DNA from: Bremia lactucae | Lineage: Eukaryota; Oomycota; Peronosporomycetes; Peronosporales; Peronosporaceae | Direction: 5' to 3' | Assembly (NCBI RefSeq): GCF_004359215.1 | Contig: NW_027152031.1 | Span: forward strand, 1,480,176-1,544,175 | DNA length: 64,000 nucleotides | In this document: positions 43,476 to 53,912 of the stretch, one piece after another | Layout: the number at the start of each line of letters is the position of its first letter | How positions within the stretch are numbered: position 1 is the stretch's first letter | Program-made: the position numbers and the translations under genes | Notes under the pieces: model-generated | What the model was told of the DNA's origin: nothing | Database searches by the model: none | What the model saw: only the letters and a program-made list of their open reading frames with translations

Positions 43476-45170
43476 AACGTGTCCGATTCGTAATCAGGAC
43501 GTCTCGACAGGGCGTCCGCTAGCACGTTCTAATTTCCTGGCTTGTAAGCCACCGTGAATTGTATTCCGCAAAAAATGACAATTATTGCGCCATACCTTGT
43601 GAAAAGTGGGGCGACTGAGTCGCCGTCCTCAACGAGTCATGGTCTGTATAGACGACAAAGGGTTTACTGCCCAGCAGGTGAACCCGAACTTTGACAAGGG
43701 CGTACTTTATTGCGAGAAATTCCTTGTCGTGCACTGGATAATTCTTCTCAGTGGCCTTAAGCTGCCGCGATTGAAACGAAACACCCGCTAATTACCACTG
43801 GCATCCAGCTGCAACAGAGCACAGCCAATGGCAAAGTCTGATGTATCACACCAAACTAAATGGACTACCCTCGTCCGGCAACGCCAATGTTTGTGCCGAC
43901 TGTAGGCTCAACTTAATCGCTTCAAAAGCTTGTTTAGCTCTCTCTGTCTACGATCAGGCCGCGTCGTCTTTCAGCAAGTTGTTCGATGGCCTGGCCATCT
44001 TTGCGTAATTTTCGCTGTACTTGTGCAAGTAGTTCACGAGGCCCAACTACTTGCGAAAACCTTTCGGGATGATGGCGTTGGCCATTGTGCAATTGCACGA
44101 ATCTTCTCTGAATCCGCACGGATTCCACCCTTTCCAATGAAAAATTCCAGAAAGGGAATTGCTGCCGCCCCAAAGAGGCACTTGTTGATGTTCGCAAATA
44201 GTCGATTCTCGCGCATACACATCAACACCGCTCGAAGGTGCTCGATATGATCCTGAACATCCATCATACCCCCCCCCCTTCAGCCTTGCTGTGAACGAAT
44301 ATATTGTCGAAATTCGTCTGCGGCGAAGTGCCGCATCGGCCGAAAGAGCTGCGTATACAACCTATTAAACGTAGCTGGATCGTTGAAAACTCCTAAGGGC
44401 GTGACCAATCATTCCCACAACATCCCACTGGGAATTCTCACTGCTGTGAGAGGAATATCTGATTCTCTCATGTGATAGTTGTTAATAGCCGTCGACCATG
44501 TCGAGCGCGCTAAAAATGCTGCGGCCATGTTCTTCTGCAACACATAGATGCCGGACTTGTGACCGCATTCAGCTTGTTGAAAGCATGTATTATGCGCCAT
44601 TTCTCATTGAGTTTACGCACACAAAACGTCGGCGACGAGTGTGGCGACTTCGGCTCTTGGACTAGGCCTGCTGCGTGCTTTTCTGCAAAGAATGCGTCTA
44701 TCGCGTCCACTAGCTCCTTAGGCAGTGGTCACTGGTGCGTTGTACAGTACTTTGTACCCGGCTCCAGATCAATCTCGTGGCGTTTTCGAACCTGGTATCA
44801 GGTCGAATTTGTGTCGAGTGCTTTATCCTTAGGCAACTCGCACGGTACGGATTCAGGGAATATATCCTTGAATTCGATCAGATCCTTGCATAAAGGATTT
44901 GTCTTCAAGTACTTCAGGATTGGGACGTAATAAGTTCCATCCGAGTCTTCCCATTGAGGACACTTTCGTCCAACGATGAGCTGCTGAAAACCCGTTCGTT
45001 CTCAGGAACTACTTACGCTTACGCAGATCACGCAAGACCGTTTCGGTCTAGCGTTGGCAATTGAGTTATCTCCAAAGTTAACTTTGGAGGCGCTATCACA
45101 TCAAGTGTATAAGCGCCTACACTTGATCGCTGTTTACTAAGACATAAATACCTCACGTTTCTCATTAAAA
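43476..45170 (-). pseudogene. Ty3/gypsy RT and RNase H remnant, minus strand
   Basis: Pol upstream of the integrase. 45170-44930 has PPKLTLEITQLPTL. 44710-44409 reads HSSPTFCVRKLNEKWRIIHA and ESDIPLTAVRIPSGMLWE (RT). 44267-44034 reads RENRLFANINKCLFG and IRAIAQWPTP (RT thumb). Near 43870-43800, CDTSDFAIGCALLQLDASG is the RNase H first-Asp motif. The YVDD region near 44300 is disrupted, with a run of C (plus strand) at about 44270-44279. Confidence 0.78.
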
Positions 45171-45265
45171 CCTATTTCTAAAGGTTCCTGGGACACTTTG
45201 GCCACAGGTTTTTGGGGACTAATTTTTCCGCAGACTTTTGGGGACTTACTGCATCAAGTTTTATA

Positions 45266-45601
45266 TTAGGTGCATTCACATTGGAAGGGATGACGGCTAG
45301 CGTCATTCGTAATCCGAGGTATTCAGAATAATACGCATGCATGTAGGGGTGCACATCTACAGAGGTAGCATCCATTGATTGGATAATAGGTTTATATTAA
45401 TTTGACTTATAAATCAGTCTTAGAACTACTTCCTCGTTAACAAGTGCGCACGTGAAGCCGGAGTACTTCTTCCGTTACGACACTTGTACTAAGGTACTTA
45501 GTTCGCTGGGTGAGGTCGGTTAGGCGACCGCCAACTACCTCACTGTGCTAGAAGGTGAGTGCTTAAGTAGAGCGTGGCCACTATAGTACCGCCCACCTAC
45601 A
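45266..45601 (+). repeat. LTR family A, truncated divergent copy A3
   Basis: Alignable to the 3' two-thirds of LTR A (GTGCATTCACATT, GATGACGGCTAGCGTCATTC, GTGCGCACGTGAAGCCGGA, GCCCACCTACA). It lacks the first part of the LTR. It is flanked on both sides by gypsy coding remnants of opposite orientation. Confidence 0.68.
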
Positions 45602-46450
45602 TTTTAGCTGCTATAAGAAATGTCGAAGGTTTTTTTCGCTCTCTACATACGAAAGGTCCATTGGTTTTGGACCTCCGCTTTCTTGTCGCATACGTGGCCA
45701 AAAATAAGTCTCAGAGTGGACAAAAGCCTTTTCCAAGCTAAATCCTCCTGTTCTGCTACAGAGATCGTTTGATCTAGCGTCTCTAATTCAAGCCGAAACA
45801 GGTGGGTTTTGACAGGACCATCTGCAGGATCTTTGTTTATTAACTGGATGACTCACGATAGAACTTACAAGTATCGCATGTTGGGCATATGCGTGAAAAC
45901 CACGCCTGCCCTGCTTTAAATACAGGAGCTCTGCTCGAACCCTGAATTCAGCACTGACAGCTCAAATGTTTGCCTGAACCGGGCTTTGAAGACCTCATAT
46001 GACCCAAAATCAATGTATCGTGATGTTTGAGCTCTAAAGTCCAAGATTTGGCACGTCGGGCTAAGTTGAACATGCCAAAGTTCGCTTTCGTCACATAATC
46101 ACTGTGCGGCGAGCTTTAAATGGCATCGTCTAATTCGACGTTTAATCTTATTAGGAAGTCGCCCTCGTCGGCCTTCGACTTAAAGATTTCAATCTTTAAG
46201 CTTTCGGATCGACGCGGAAGGGTCGGTCCGCTAGCAGCATGCAAATACTGCTGTCACACTGTTGAGCGCCCTGTTGTCTTAACACTTCTGCGTGTTAAGA
46301 GCCTTGCTGGTGAGGCAAGGGTACTTTTTTTCTGGCCACGTCGATATCACCTCGGCGATGGACGCATGTTGTTCGTCTTTTTGTAAAGCGTACACATTGC
46401 GCCTTCCGCTGGCCCGCCTACAGCCAAACTCATAAGTTCGACCAATTTCA
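45602..46450 (-). pseudogene. Ty3/gypsy gag remnant, minus strand
   Basis: Minus-strand text near 46220-46120 reads ESLKIEIFKSK and LNVELDDA, matching the gag pieces at 48940 (ESLKIEILKFK) and 59600 (ETLKIDISKYK). The downstream part (to 45602) is broken. No zinc knuckle is readable. Confidence 0.6.
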
Positions 46451-46846
46451 TTTCGAGTTCATTGAAGTGAGTAAGCCTCTCACACACTGCATGAAAGCAA
46501 TATTGAGGTGCGGATGGCTCTACCAAGTACTGTAAACAATTAAAATAAACTTGTTAAGAAATGTCGTGGCATCATTCGCCACATACTCTATACAACGGCG
46601 TGCACATGCACAAGAATAGTCTGTAAATTTAATTAATGTCAGTAACTGGGTACTGTTGAAATGCTAAGTTCAACGCGATTTAGTTTGGCCGTCACCAAAA
46701 AAATTAAAAAGCAAGATTATTGTCGTGACCGAAAAAGGAGAAGCAAATCGACTAAATTTGTCAATTTAAATGCGTACAGAATTTACTGCTGAGAAAGGAA
46801 TATCCTGTTTACACATTATGATCTGGTAGAATCCATCCATCGGATC

Positions 46847-48027
46847 CTATGACAAAAAAGTACCCTTTGACATGCCATCAATGATTACGTCTTTTCGTGG
46901 TATCGGCGTTTGAGCCGCTGCCGTTGTAGCGTTCAATTTGTTGAACGCATGTACAATCCGCCACGCTCCTGTTGCTTTCCGCACAGAGAAGGTCGGAGAG
47001 TTATATGGGGAGGTCAACATGCTCACATGGCCCTCAGCTAAGGTGTCGGCAAAAATTTGTCGGTCGCTAGTACTTGTCCACAATGGTCCATGCTTCATAT
47101 TACAGTATTTCGAACATGTTTATTGATCGGTTTCGTGTCGAGTGCTTTTGTCCTTAGGCAACTCGCACGTTACGGATTCTGGGAATTTATCCTTGGATTC
47201 GATCAAATCCTTAAGACTCCCAGGATTGAGACTTGAAACGTTCAATTCGAGTATTTTCGCAAAGGACACTTTCGTCCATCGATGAGCTGCTGAGAACCCG
47301 TTCGCTTTCAGGAAATACTATTGCCGACCGAATATCGGCCACGTACTTGTCGTCTGTGATAATTACACAGACCTGATTGACTTTGCCATTACGCAGAGCA
47401 CGCAGAAACCGTTTCGGCTCAAGCGTTGGCAAATGACTTATCTTCGAAAAATTAATTTTGGAGGCGTAATCAGATCGGTGCACAAGCGCCTTCACTTGAT
47501 CTGTTGTTCCCCAAGACATTTAACATCTCAGTTTTATCATTTAAACTTATTTCTTAAGGTTCCTGGGACCCTTTGAACAAGTTTCTTGGTTCTTATTCCT
47601 CAAACATTTTGGGACGTCTTCCTTACACATTTATGAAGCATTCCCCCAACGGCGTCAAATTATGGTTGCGCAACCACAGCGAGATCCTCCACGATCGACT
47701 TTCCCAGTCAATTTTTTTATTTTTTGCACCGTCTCCTATCGACATGCGTATCAAATTTTCTTGGATGTTGCTTTCTGAACAAGCATTCATGTTTCAATCC
47801 ACCCGACTTAATCGAGTGGTCGAACTTCGACACTGCATGTCGTTTGCACAGCCGTCGGAATCTAACTCCACAGTGTGATGGGTAGTTATACCGAGGTCTT
47901 GTGCAGTCTAGTACGACTGCACAAGACTCAAGCGCACTGTCATCCTCGTTAGAGGTATATCGCCCCGAGCCGATTGAGCCTCAGTCTTATATCGAATGAA
48001 ATTGCTAAACGCTCCACAATCAATTAG
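46847..48027 (-). pseudogene. Ty3/gypsy pol fragment (protease tail to RT), minus strand
   Basis: 47519-47211 reads ISHLPTLEPKRFLRALRNGK and ERVLSSSSMDESVL, matching 61400-61600 of the plus-strand element. 47098-46847 reads FSVRKATGAWRIVHAFNKLN and PIPRKDVIIDGMSKG (RT). 48000-47880 aligns with the protease-RT linker (GACTGCACAAGACCTC). It is truncated before YVDD at 46847. Confidence 0.75.
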
Positions 48028-48534
48028 TGTAACGGGTGTCCCGTTATAAAAAATATTTTTTCCTATAGGAGGTATAATATATAATTATTATTTTCTATGA
48101 GAGGAAATAAATAAAGAAGCACAAAATAATTAAATCTTATTAATGTTGAGTTAGTTGTGCCAAATTCACCAAATTTGGTAATATTGACTTGATAAGACAT
48201 TGGTTCTATTATTTGGTTGATTTCAGCTTAAATCAACCCCGCCAATCGTTACAAGACACGATTAGGCGTCGCGCAAGGAAGCGCATTGCATAATTAGTTA
48301 TTGATATATTAAGGCCTGTAATTAGAAGATTGTTATGAATAACCAAATATACTAATACAGTTTACTTTTTCTCTATTGTTAAGCCTTAAATTTTATCTTT
48401 AGTAGCTAACTGTTCTTAGCTGCTTAGAATCTTCCTCTGCACGACGTGTACGTGAAATAGTCATCACCTTTACTGTAATTAGTGTAGGTTGACTAGTACT
48501 GTTATCAGTTACTAGCAAGAAGTGCCCCGTTAGA
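48028..48534 (+). repeat. LTR family B, copy B3 (5' LTR)
   Basis: 507 bp from TGTAACGGGTGTCCCGTTA to GTGCCCCGTTAGA. A PBS (TGGTAGCACTTCG at 48537) and gag follow, marking it as a 5' LTR. It contains the hairpin CTAGTACTG-TTAT-CAG(T)TACTAG near its 3' end. Confidence 0.82.
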
Positions 48535-48536
48535 CC

Positions 48537-50108
48537 TGGTAGCACTTCGAAGGCCGTTCAGTTGCCTACGCACGTTCCATCCAACATGAACATGTTGGAT
48601 GAAGAGGAAAGGAGCTAGCAAGCCCCTCAAGAATGCTATCACGCAACATTTGTTCACTCATTTGAGCGACCGTGAATGGAGAGCGGACAAACGCATGAGT
48701 TTGGTCGTAGGTGGGACAGCCGTTGGCGCCATGCTGTTCACTTTGAACATAGCTGAACAGCATGCGGCCATAGCCGAGTTCATACAACATGGACTCAACG
48801 GCGAAGAAAAAGTAGCCTTGCTTTACCAGCAAGGCTCTCAACACGCAGAGTTGTTCAGAGAACTGAGAGCTCGACATTTGGAACTGCTGAGACAGCAATT
48901 ACAGGCTGCTAGCGGACCAACGCTTCCGCGTCGAACCGAAAGCCTTAAGATCGAAATCTTAAAGTTTAAGGCAGTCGAAGAGAGTCGCCATTGAAGCTCG
49001 CCGCGTCAATGATAATGCGACAAAAGTGAAATTTGGAACGTCTATCTTAGCTAGACGTGCCAAATATTGAACCTTAGGGTTTAAGCTTACAACCCATTGG
49101 TTTTTAGGTCGTATGATGGCTTCCAGACCCAGCGCAAGGTAAACATTTGAGCCGCCACGTGCCGAATTCAGGGCTCGAGCTGTGGTCCAGGATTTTCTTA
49201 AGTAGGGCAAGCGTGACCTTCACGCTTATGCCCAAAATACAGATCTATAATTAGTTGTATCGTGATTCATCCAACAGATGAACAAACACAGGTAACTGTG
49301 TTTATTAAAGTTTTTGCAGACGGTCCTGTTAATACCCCACTGTTCCAGCTTGAACGCGAGACGCTAGACCAAGCGATCTATGTAGCAAAATAGGAGGACT
49401 TCAGCCCTCAACAAGCTTTCGTCCACTCTGGAGCTTGTCATTTTCAACTAAGCACATCCTACAATTGCCAGCAATTTGTAATTTTTCTTGAAAACAGAAT
49501 TTGGTAAAGAAGCGGTTTATGAAGGTCAACATAACTAACTGCCCCAGGTGATGAGACCAACCTCATCACCTTGCAAATAAATGTGTCAAATAAGTTGCCA
49601 CTTAAGTCCCTAGTTGGTTTTAGGGCGTCAAAATATTTAATTCGACACCAATCGTTAGAAGATCGCAGACTCAAACTTATTAAGTGCGATATTTATCTAG
49701 CGAGGATGACAGTGCTCCTAGCAACAGGCGCACCTGTAACAGTAAAGACACGTGTGGTTGGTATTTAATACAGGTTAACGGGTAACAGTACGATGATGAA
49801 TTCATCGGACTGAATTTGGACGACAAATTTGATGTCATCCATGGTTTATCATGCTCAAAAAGTTCGAGCCCTGCATAAATTGGCATCATTTAGTCGTGAC
49901 GATACCTGCCTATCGTTCATCAAATGACCATCTGATGAACGTCTGGGAGCTTCCACAAGCGTGTGGATGTCCTACGAGTGAGTGTGATGGCCTCACTTGT
50001 GGATCGGCCGTTTGCACGACTGCACAAGACCTCAGTGTAAGTACCCATCACACTGTGGCGTTAGACACCGACGGCTGTGCACAAGCACATAAGCGTTGAA
50101 GTTTGACT
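48537..50108 (+). pseudogene. Ty3/gypsy gag-protease remnant (element B3)
   Basis: PBS at 48537. The gag N-terminus is open at 48599-48994: MSLVVGGTAVGAMLFT, EQHAAIAEFIQHGLN, TESLKIEILKFK. The rest of gag is decayed. Protease pieces follow: LATGAPVTVKTRVV (49720-49760), then NVWELPQACGCPTSECDGLT (about 49935-50000), matching 60870-60930 of element C2. Homology with C2 stops at about 50108, where the inverted polypurine tract of another element begins. Confidence 0.75.
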
Positions 50109-50127
50109 ACTCCCCCCCTTTAAGAAC
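50109..50127 (-). other. Polypurine tract of gypsy A copy 2, without its LTR
   Basis: On the minus strand, AACAAATTTGTTC-type context equals that before LTR A1 (GTAAATTTGTTCTT, then AAAGGGGGG). The expected 3' LTR is missing; gypsy B3 sequence on the plus strand abuts directly. Confidence 0.6.
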
Positions 50128-50235
50128 AAATTTACATTTTGAAATTCGCCAAAGAGGACAGAAGTAGCGATCTACTTTACGCGTGGCTTGGTTCTCTCTT
50201 TCACTCTTCTATCTGTGTCGTACACGGAGCATAAT

Positions 50236-51170
50236 ATGCCACCTAAAAGGAGCAACACTGGTGGGTCGTCTGCAACGACACCCACTCAATCACGCGCTAA
50301 GCGCAATGGCCGCGTTAACCCGCCGGCAGCGTCTCCAATGCCTTAGTCGAAACGCCGACAGCTACTGCTGCTATCGCGTTAACGTGGCTTAAGGATCCAT
50401 CCCACTTTACCAGTGAGATGATGATCCGTTGCTCATTGTCGACTACAACGAGTCGGCATCGTTGACGTCACCTCATAGTAGTGATGCGGACAACGAGATC
50501 ATGAGGAAGGATGATGGCGCATTGTTGCCCATCCAAACGTCTCTCATGGCTCACAACATGGTGACAGAATATTTACGAATGCTGTCTCGTCGTCTGCGTT
50601 AGATAGTGCAGCGACTATTAATGATAGCGCTACCCATTAAGGCCCACCCGCTTCTTCGTTGGATTAAACCATAACACCTTATGCTCAGACCATTATCCAT
50701 AATGGTTCTGACATCGAGGATTCAGAGCCTTAAGCTCCGCCGACGACACGTGAACGTTCTCAGTCGGTGTCACAAGCCAGTCATTTTGAACGTGGCTATG
50801 TGACGGGTGGCATATCACCGATGCCCCGTTCATCTGTATGGCCTCGTTTAAACGGGCCAAGAGCGTCGCTCCTAGAGCGCGCTCTTCTTGACGCATTTAA
50901 TTATTATGGCGTCTTTAACCATGGAAGGCTCAGGGAAAATCGCTTGAGCGTATTCTCCCGATCCCGGCCGTGTTGCGTTCAAATGAAACGCCCGACCAAT
51001 ACAAGGCGGAATTCTTGCGCCGCATTCATCCGCATTCCGATGCGATGACACAGCGGTCGCAACAAATTAAATTCGCCCGCTTGCGTGTGAAAGAAATCAT
51101 GCGCGGTTATGTACCCTCTGTTTCTTCTCACAACGCTGCTTCTGCTAGTCTATTTGAGACTAGCAAATAG
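50236..51170 (+). pseudogene. Antisense accessory ORF of gypsy family A, copy 2 (degenerate)
   Basis: Second copy of the ORF at 4269-5254, again antisense to pol and again between the chromodomain and polypurine tract. ATG 50236: basic MPPKRSNTGGSSATTPTQS, then after a stop and a shift LLIVDYNESASLTSPHSSD and LLPIQTSLMAHNM, then ERSQSVSQASHFERGYVTGG and PRASLLERALLDAFNYYGVF, and a C-terminal module LRSNETPDQYKAEFLRR...KFARLRVKEIMRGY ending SLFETSK at a stop at 51168-51170. That stop lies within a few bases of the convergent pol stop. Differences from copy 1 include several silent ones in this frame (AAT/AAC twice, TTA/TTG, CCT/CCC, ACT/ACG). Function unknown. Confidence 0.62.
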
Positions 51171-51401
51171 GCCTCAGTTGGTGCTCCTTTTCATAGGCAG
51201 CCACCAAGGCGGGCACATCAATACGAAGGGTATCGATCGGTTCCCAAGAGTCGAAACTCTTCGGATAACCTTTCCATTGGACGAGGATCTGATAACTTTT
51301 TCCTCACGGAGCGGTGACAAGCAACCTTCCAACAAGAAAGCATTGATCCCCACCCGCATCCATCAGTGCAGGGGGCGCCCAATCGGAGTGACGATTTCTT
51401 C
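51165..51401 (-). pseudogene. Ty3/gypsy chromodomain C-terminus (element A2), cut by gap
   Basis: Minus-strand reading near 51265-51165: GYPKSFDSWEPIDTLRIDVP then ALVAAYEKEHQLRPIC and stop. This is the same tail as element A1, but with Trp kept where A1 has TAG. The upstream part is lost in the N gap at 51402. Confidence 0.75.
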
Positions 51402-51501
51402 NNNNNNNNNNNNNNNNNNNNNNNNNNNNNNNNNNNNNNNNNNNNNNNNNNNNNNNNNNNNNNNNNNNNNNNNNNNNNNNNNNNNNNNNNNNNNNNNNNN
51501 N
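51402..51501. other. Assembly gap (100 N)
   Basis: Exactly 100 N. It falls inside the chromodomain region of a repeated element, so its true length and even the join may be uncertain. Confidence 0.95.
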
Positions 51502-52004
51502 TCATTCATAATGATGATTCAAGGTTAAATAAATTGCGGTCATATTCGTTTAAAGAGCTCGTTTGTCCGTTGTCATCAAGCTTGATGTGAATTCGCTCTG
51601 TTCCCGTTGTCATCCCAAATATCGTCGTTTCCCACAAGATCAAGGCACCTACGGACTTCAAGTTTAAATGTAAGATGACTAATTTAATGTCATAGCAGAT
51701 CGCACTCACCTTTTTGCAACATTAGGAGCCGTTGTGTGTCTTCTTTTCGCGTCTGACATTGCGCTATGCAATTGATCTGGTTTCCCATGCTTTCGTTTTC
51801 CGATGACTGTACTTTAAGTCAATAGGCAGATTTCAAAAATGCAATTACGCAACACTGATAACAGTGAAGGTTAAAAAGCTTCCGAAAATTTCACATACCC
51901 AAAGTGCAGAGGAAAGTTTTAAAGTTGCTTAAGGTCTTTAGCAACTGAAGGTCGATAGACTTAGCATCGGGATGTTCTTCAGAACAATATGGTGGGATGT
52001 ACGA
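51502..52004. other. No gene; possible decayed LTR-like sequence
   Basis: Contains ACTGATAACAGTGAAGG and GCAGAGGAAAG, which recall inverted LTR B 3' blocks but are too diverged to delimit. No coding frame. Confidence 0.35.
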
Positions 52005-52335
52005 TGTAACGGGGCACTACGACTTGTACTGCTTCAGTACAAGTCCACTTCGCACTGAAGAGAAATAGCAGCAAAAGTACTAAATTATTCAATTGTTCGT
52101 ATATTATAAAAAATTGTTAATACACCTAACAATAAAATAAAATCACTAATTCTATTAATTAACATTGCTTTAATAGCTGCCTTATTAGCCTGTAAAGCAA
52201 GAGATGCGCATTGATGTGGACACACCAAATTGGGACTTCAGTTGCGAGTGGTGCCTTACGTTATTTCACGTAAACTAGTACGTACTTCTATTTAAGACAA
52301 CTATCTTAAAGAGCATTCGAAGGCTCATAGTCAGC
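52005..52335 (-). repeat. LTR family C-related fragment, inverted
   Basis: On the minus strand it ends ...GTGCCCCGTTACA at 52005 and carries the same hairpin (arms GACTTGTACTG / CAGTACAAGTC) and GTACGTACTAGTTTACGTGA block as LTR C1/C2. The upstream half is diverged. Confidence 0.65.
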
Positions 52336-53373
52336 TGTAATGGGCCTCTCATTACATGTCTTAGTACTTACCATAGTACATATCTCAAAGGTGCTGGGCA
52401 CCGGAGATGAGACGGAGGGAAGCGGGACATGTCTCTACAGGGTAAGACATGGGAGCCAGGGCTAAAGGTAGCCAGTTGTGCTCTAGATGAAGTGATGACG
52501 CCACATCGTCATTACTCATCTTCCTAGAAACCATCTGGCGACACTGCATGGTCGACATGAGAGTTTCAATTCAAGTTCAAAGCTTCCCAGTGGAAGATTT
52601 ACATTCAAGTACAGAATGATGGTTCCTGCTTGGGAACTACACTGGTGACGCGTCCAACGTGTCTCTACCGGTTGAAGTGAGTGGCGTGAGCCAGTCACTT
52701 CGCAGGAATTTTCCACAGGACTTCAAGTTCAAGGTCCTATGGGTTGAACCTCAGTGTACCCAAGATTTTATATCAGTTCGTAGGTTTTATTCATGCATGT
52801 GTAGGTTTTACTTGTGAAACCTCTAGGAGTCCTTAGGCTAATTAGGAGTAGCGACAGGAACCATAGCAGCTTTTCAATTCAGTTGTCATTTTACCTCCAA
52901 CCTCGCAAGTGCCCTCCAACGTTTCCTCGCCACGGTTCAGTCTCCTCTTTTAGTGAGCTGAATAAGGGACTTGGCCTAGTCCCATTACATCAGCCGCCTG
53001 ACGATGATCAGACGACTATTCTGCTCTCCCCGAGTCGGACAAAATGGCCGACTCGCATTCGAAGTCGATCTCCAAAGAGGGGTCGCATTCACGTGGTGAA
53101 TCACCACGTGCACCCGCAACATCTAGTGTTGCGGGAGAAGATGATACTCGGCAGGCGAAGCGTCTACCGCAAGCGACAATAATGCGTCGCCCGCGGTTGC
53201 ATGAACCGCAGCCGAAGGCGCCGAACTATTCGCATACCGCATGGACTTGTTAACCATGGGATAGGATTAAAAATGATGGTTCTGACCAATCAACATCGTT
53301 TTCAATTAAGTGGTCTTATCGTGTCCACTTAATTCAATGACAGTCAGAGTGATTGTCGTTTAAGGAGGGGTGA
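52336..53373 (+). other. Unidentified internal region before LTR C1, with polypurine tract
   Basis: TAAGGAGGGG at 53361-53370 is a polypurine tract just before LTR C1, so this should be the 3' interior of an LTR element. A short basic frame at 53044-53253 starts MADSHSKSISKEGSHSRGES and is GC-richer than its surroundings. No RT, integrase or gag motif is visible. Confidence 0.4.
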
Positions 53374-53807
53374 TGTAACGGGGTGAATCGTTACATGAAT
53401 TAACACTTCAAGGTTGTTAATTAAAATATATTATCTAAAAGGTAGATAATAATGGGAGAATATTACTTTACATAATAATATTCGGAAAGCTTATCCATCG
53501 GTAGATATAAACCATTATATCTACATGCTTCGCGGTCCAGTCACCGCTGGACGCGCGCAAAGAGAGAGACAGATAAGACTGTGTTACATGTTTTGTATTA
53601 GGTAAGTTAGTATTAAGCAGATAGAAACAGAAGAACTTGATTATATTAAATACAGTTTACTTTTAACCCTCTTTAAAGCAAGTGTTTTAATAAGTGTCTT
53701 CCTCTGTACGTACTAGTGTACGCGAAGTGACGTGAGGCACCACTCCACTGAAGCAGTGCGAAGTGGACTTGTACTGAAGCAGTACAAGTCGGCAGTGCCC
53801 CGTTACA
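53374..53807 (+). repeat. LTR family C, copy C1 (3' LTR next to PPOX)
   Basis: 434 bp from TGTAACGGGG to CCCCGTTACA, with 10-bp inverted termini and a polypurine tract upstream. It aligns throughout with LTR C2 (GGTAGATAATA, GGTCCAGTCACCGCTGGACG, ACTAGTGTACGCGAAGTGA). The end is 105 bp before the PPOX ATG. Confidence 0.85.
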
Positions 53808-53912
53808 GCTACCGCCCACACTAGGTAATGTTTGTTATTGTTATTACAATAAAAAAAAATGTTTCTTGGAGATTTTTTATTCCACTTTTAGAGGCGTGTC
53901 CGTAAACCGAAC

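Noticed and set aside
45254..45601. LTR A3 as 3' LTR of the minus-strand gypsy next to it
   Set aside because: The orientation is plus while the adjoining pol and gag are minus, and the LTR start is missing, so it is only a fragment.
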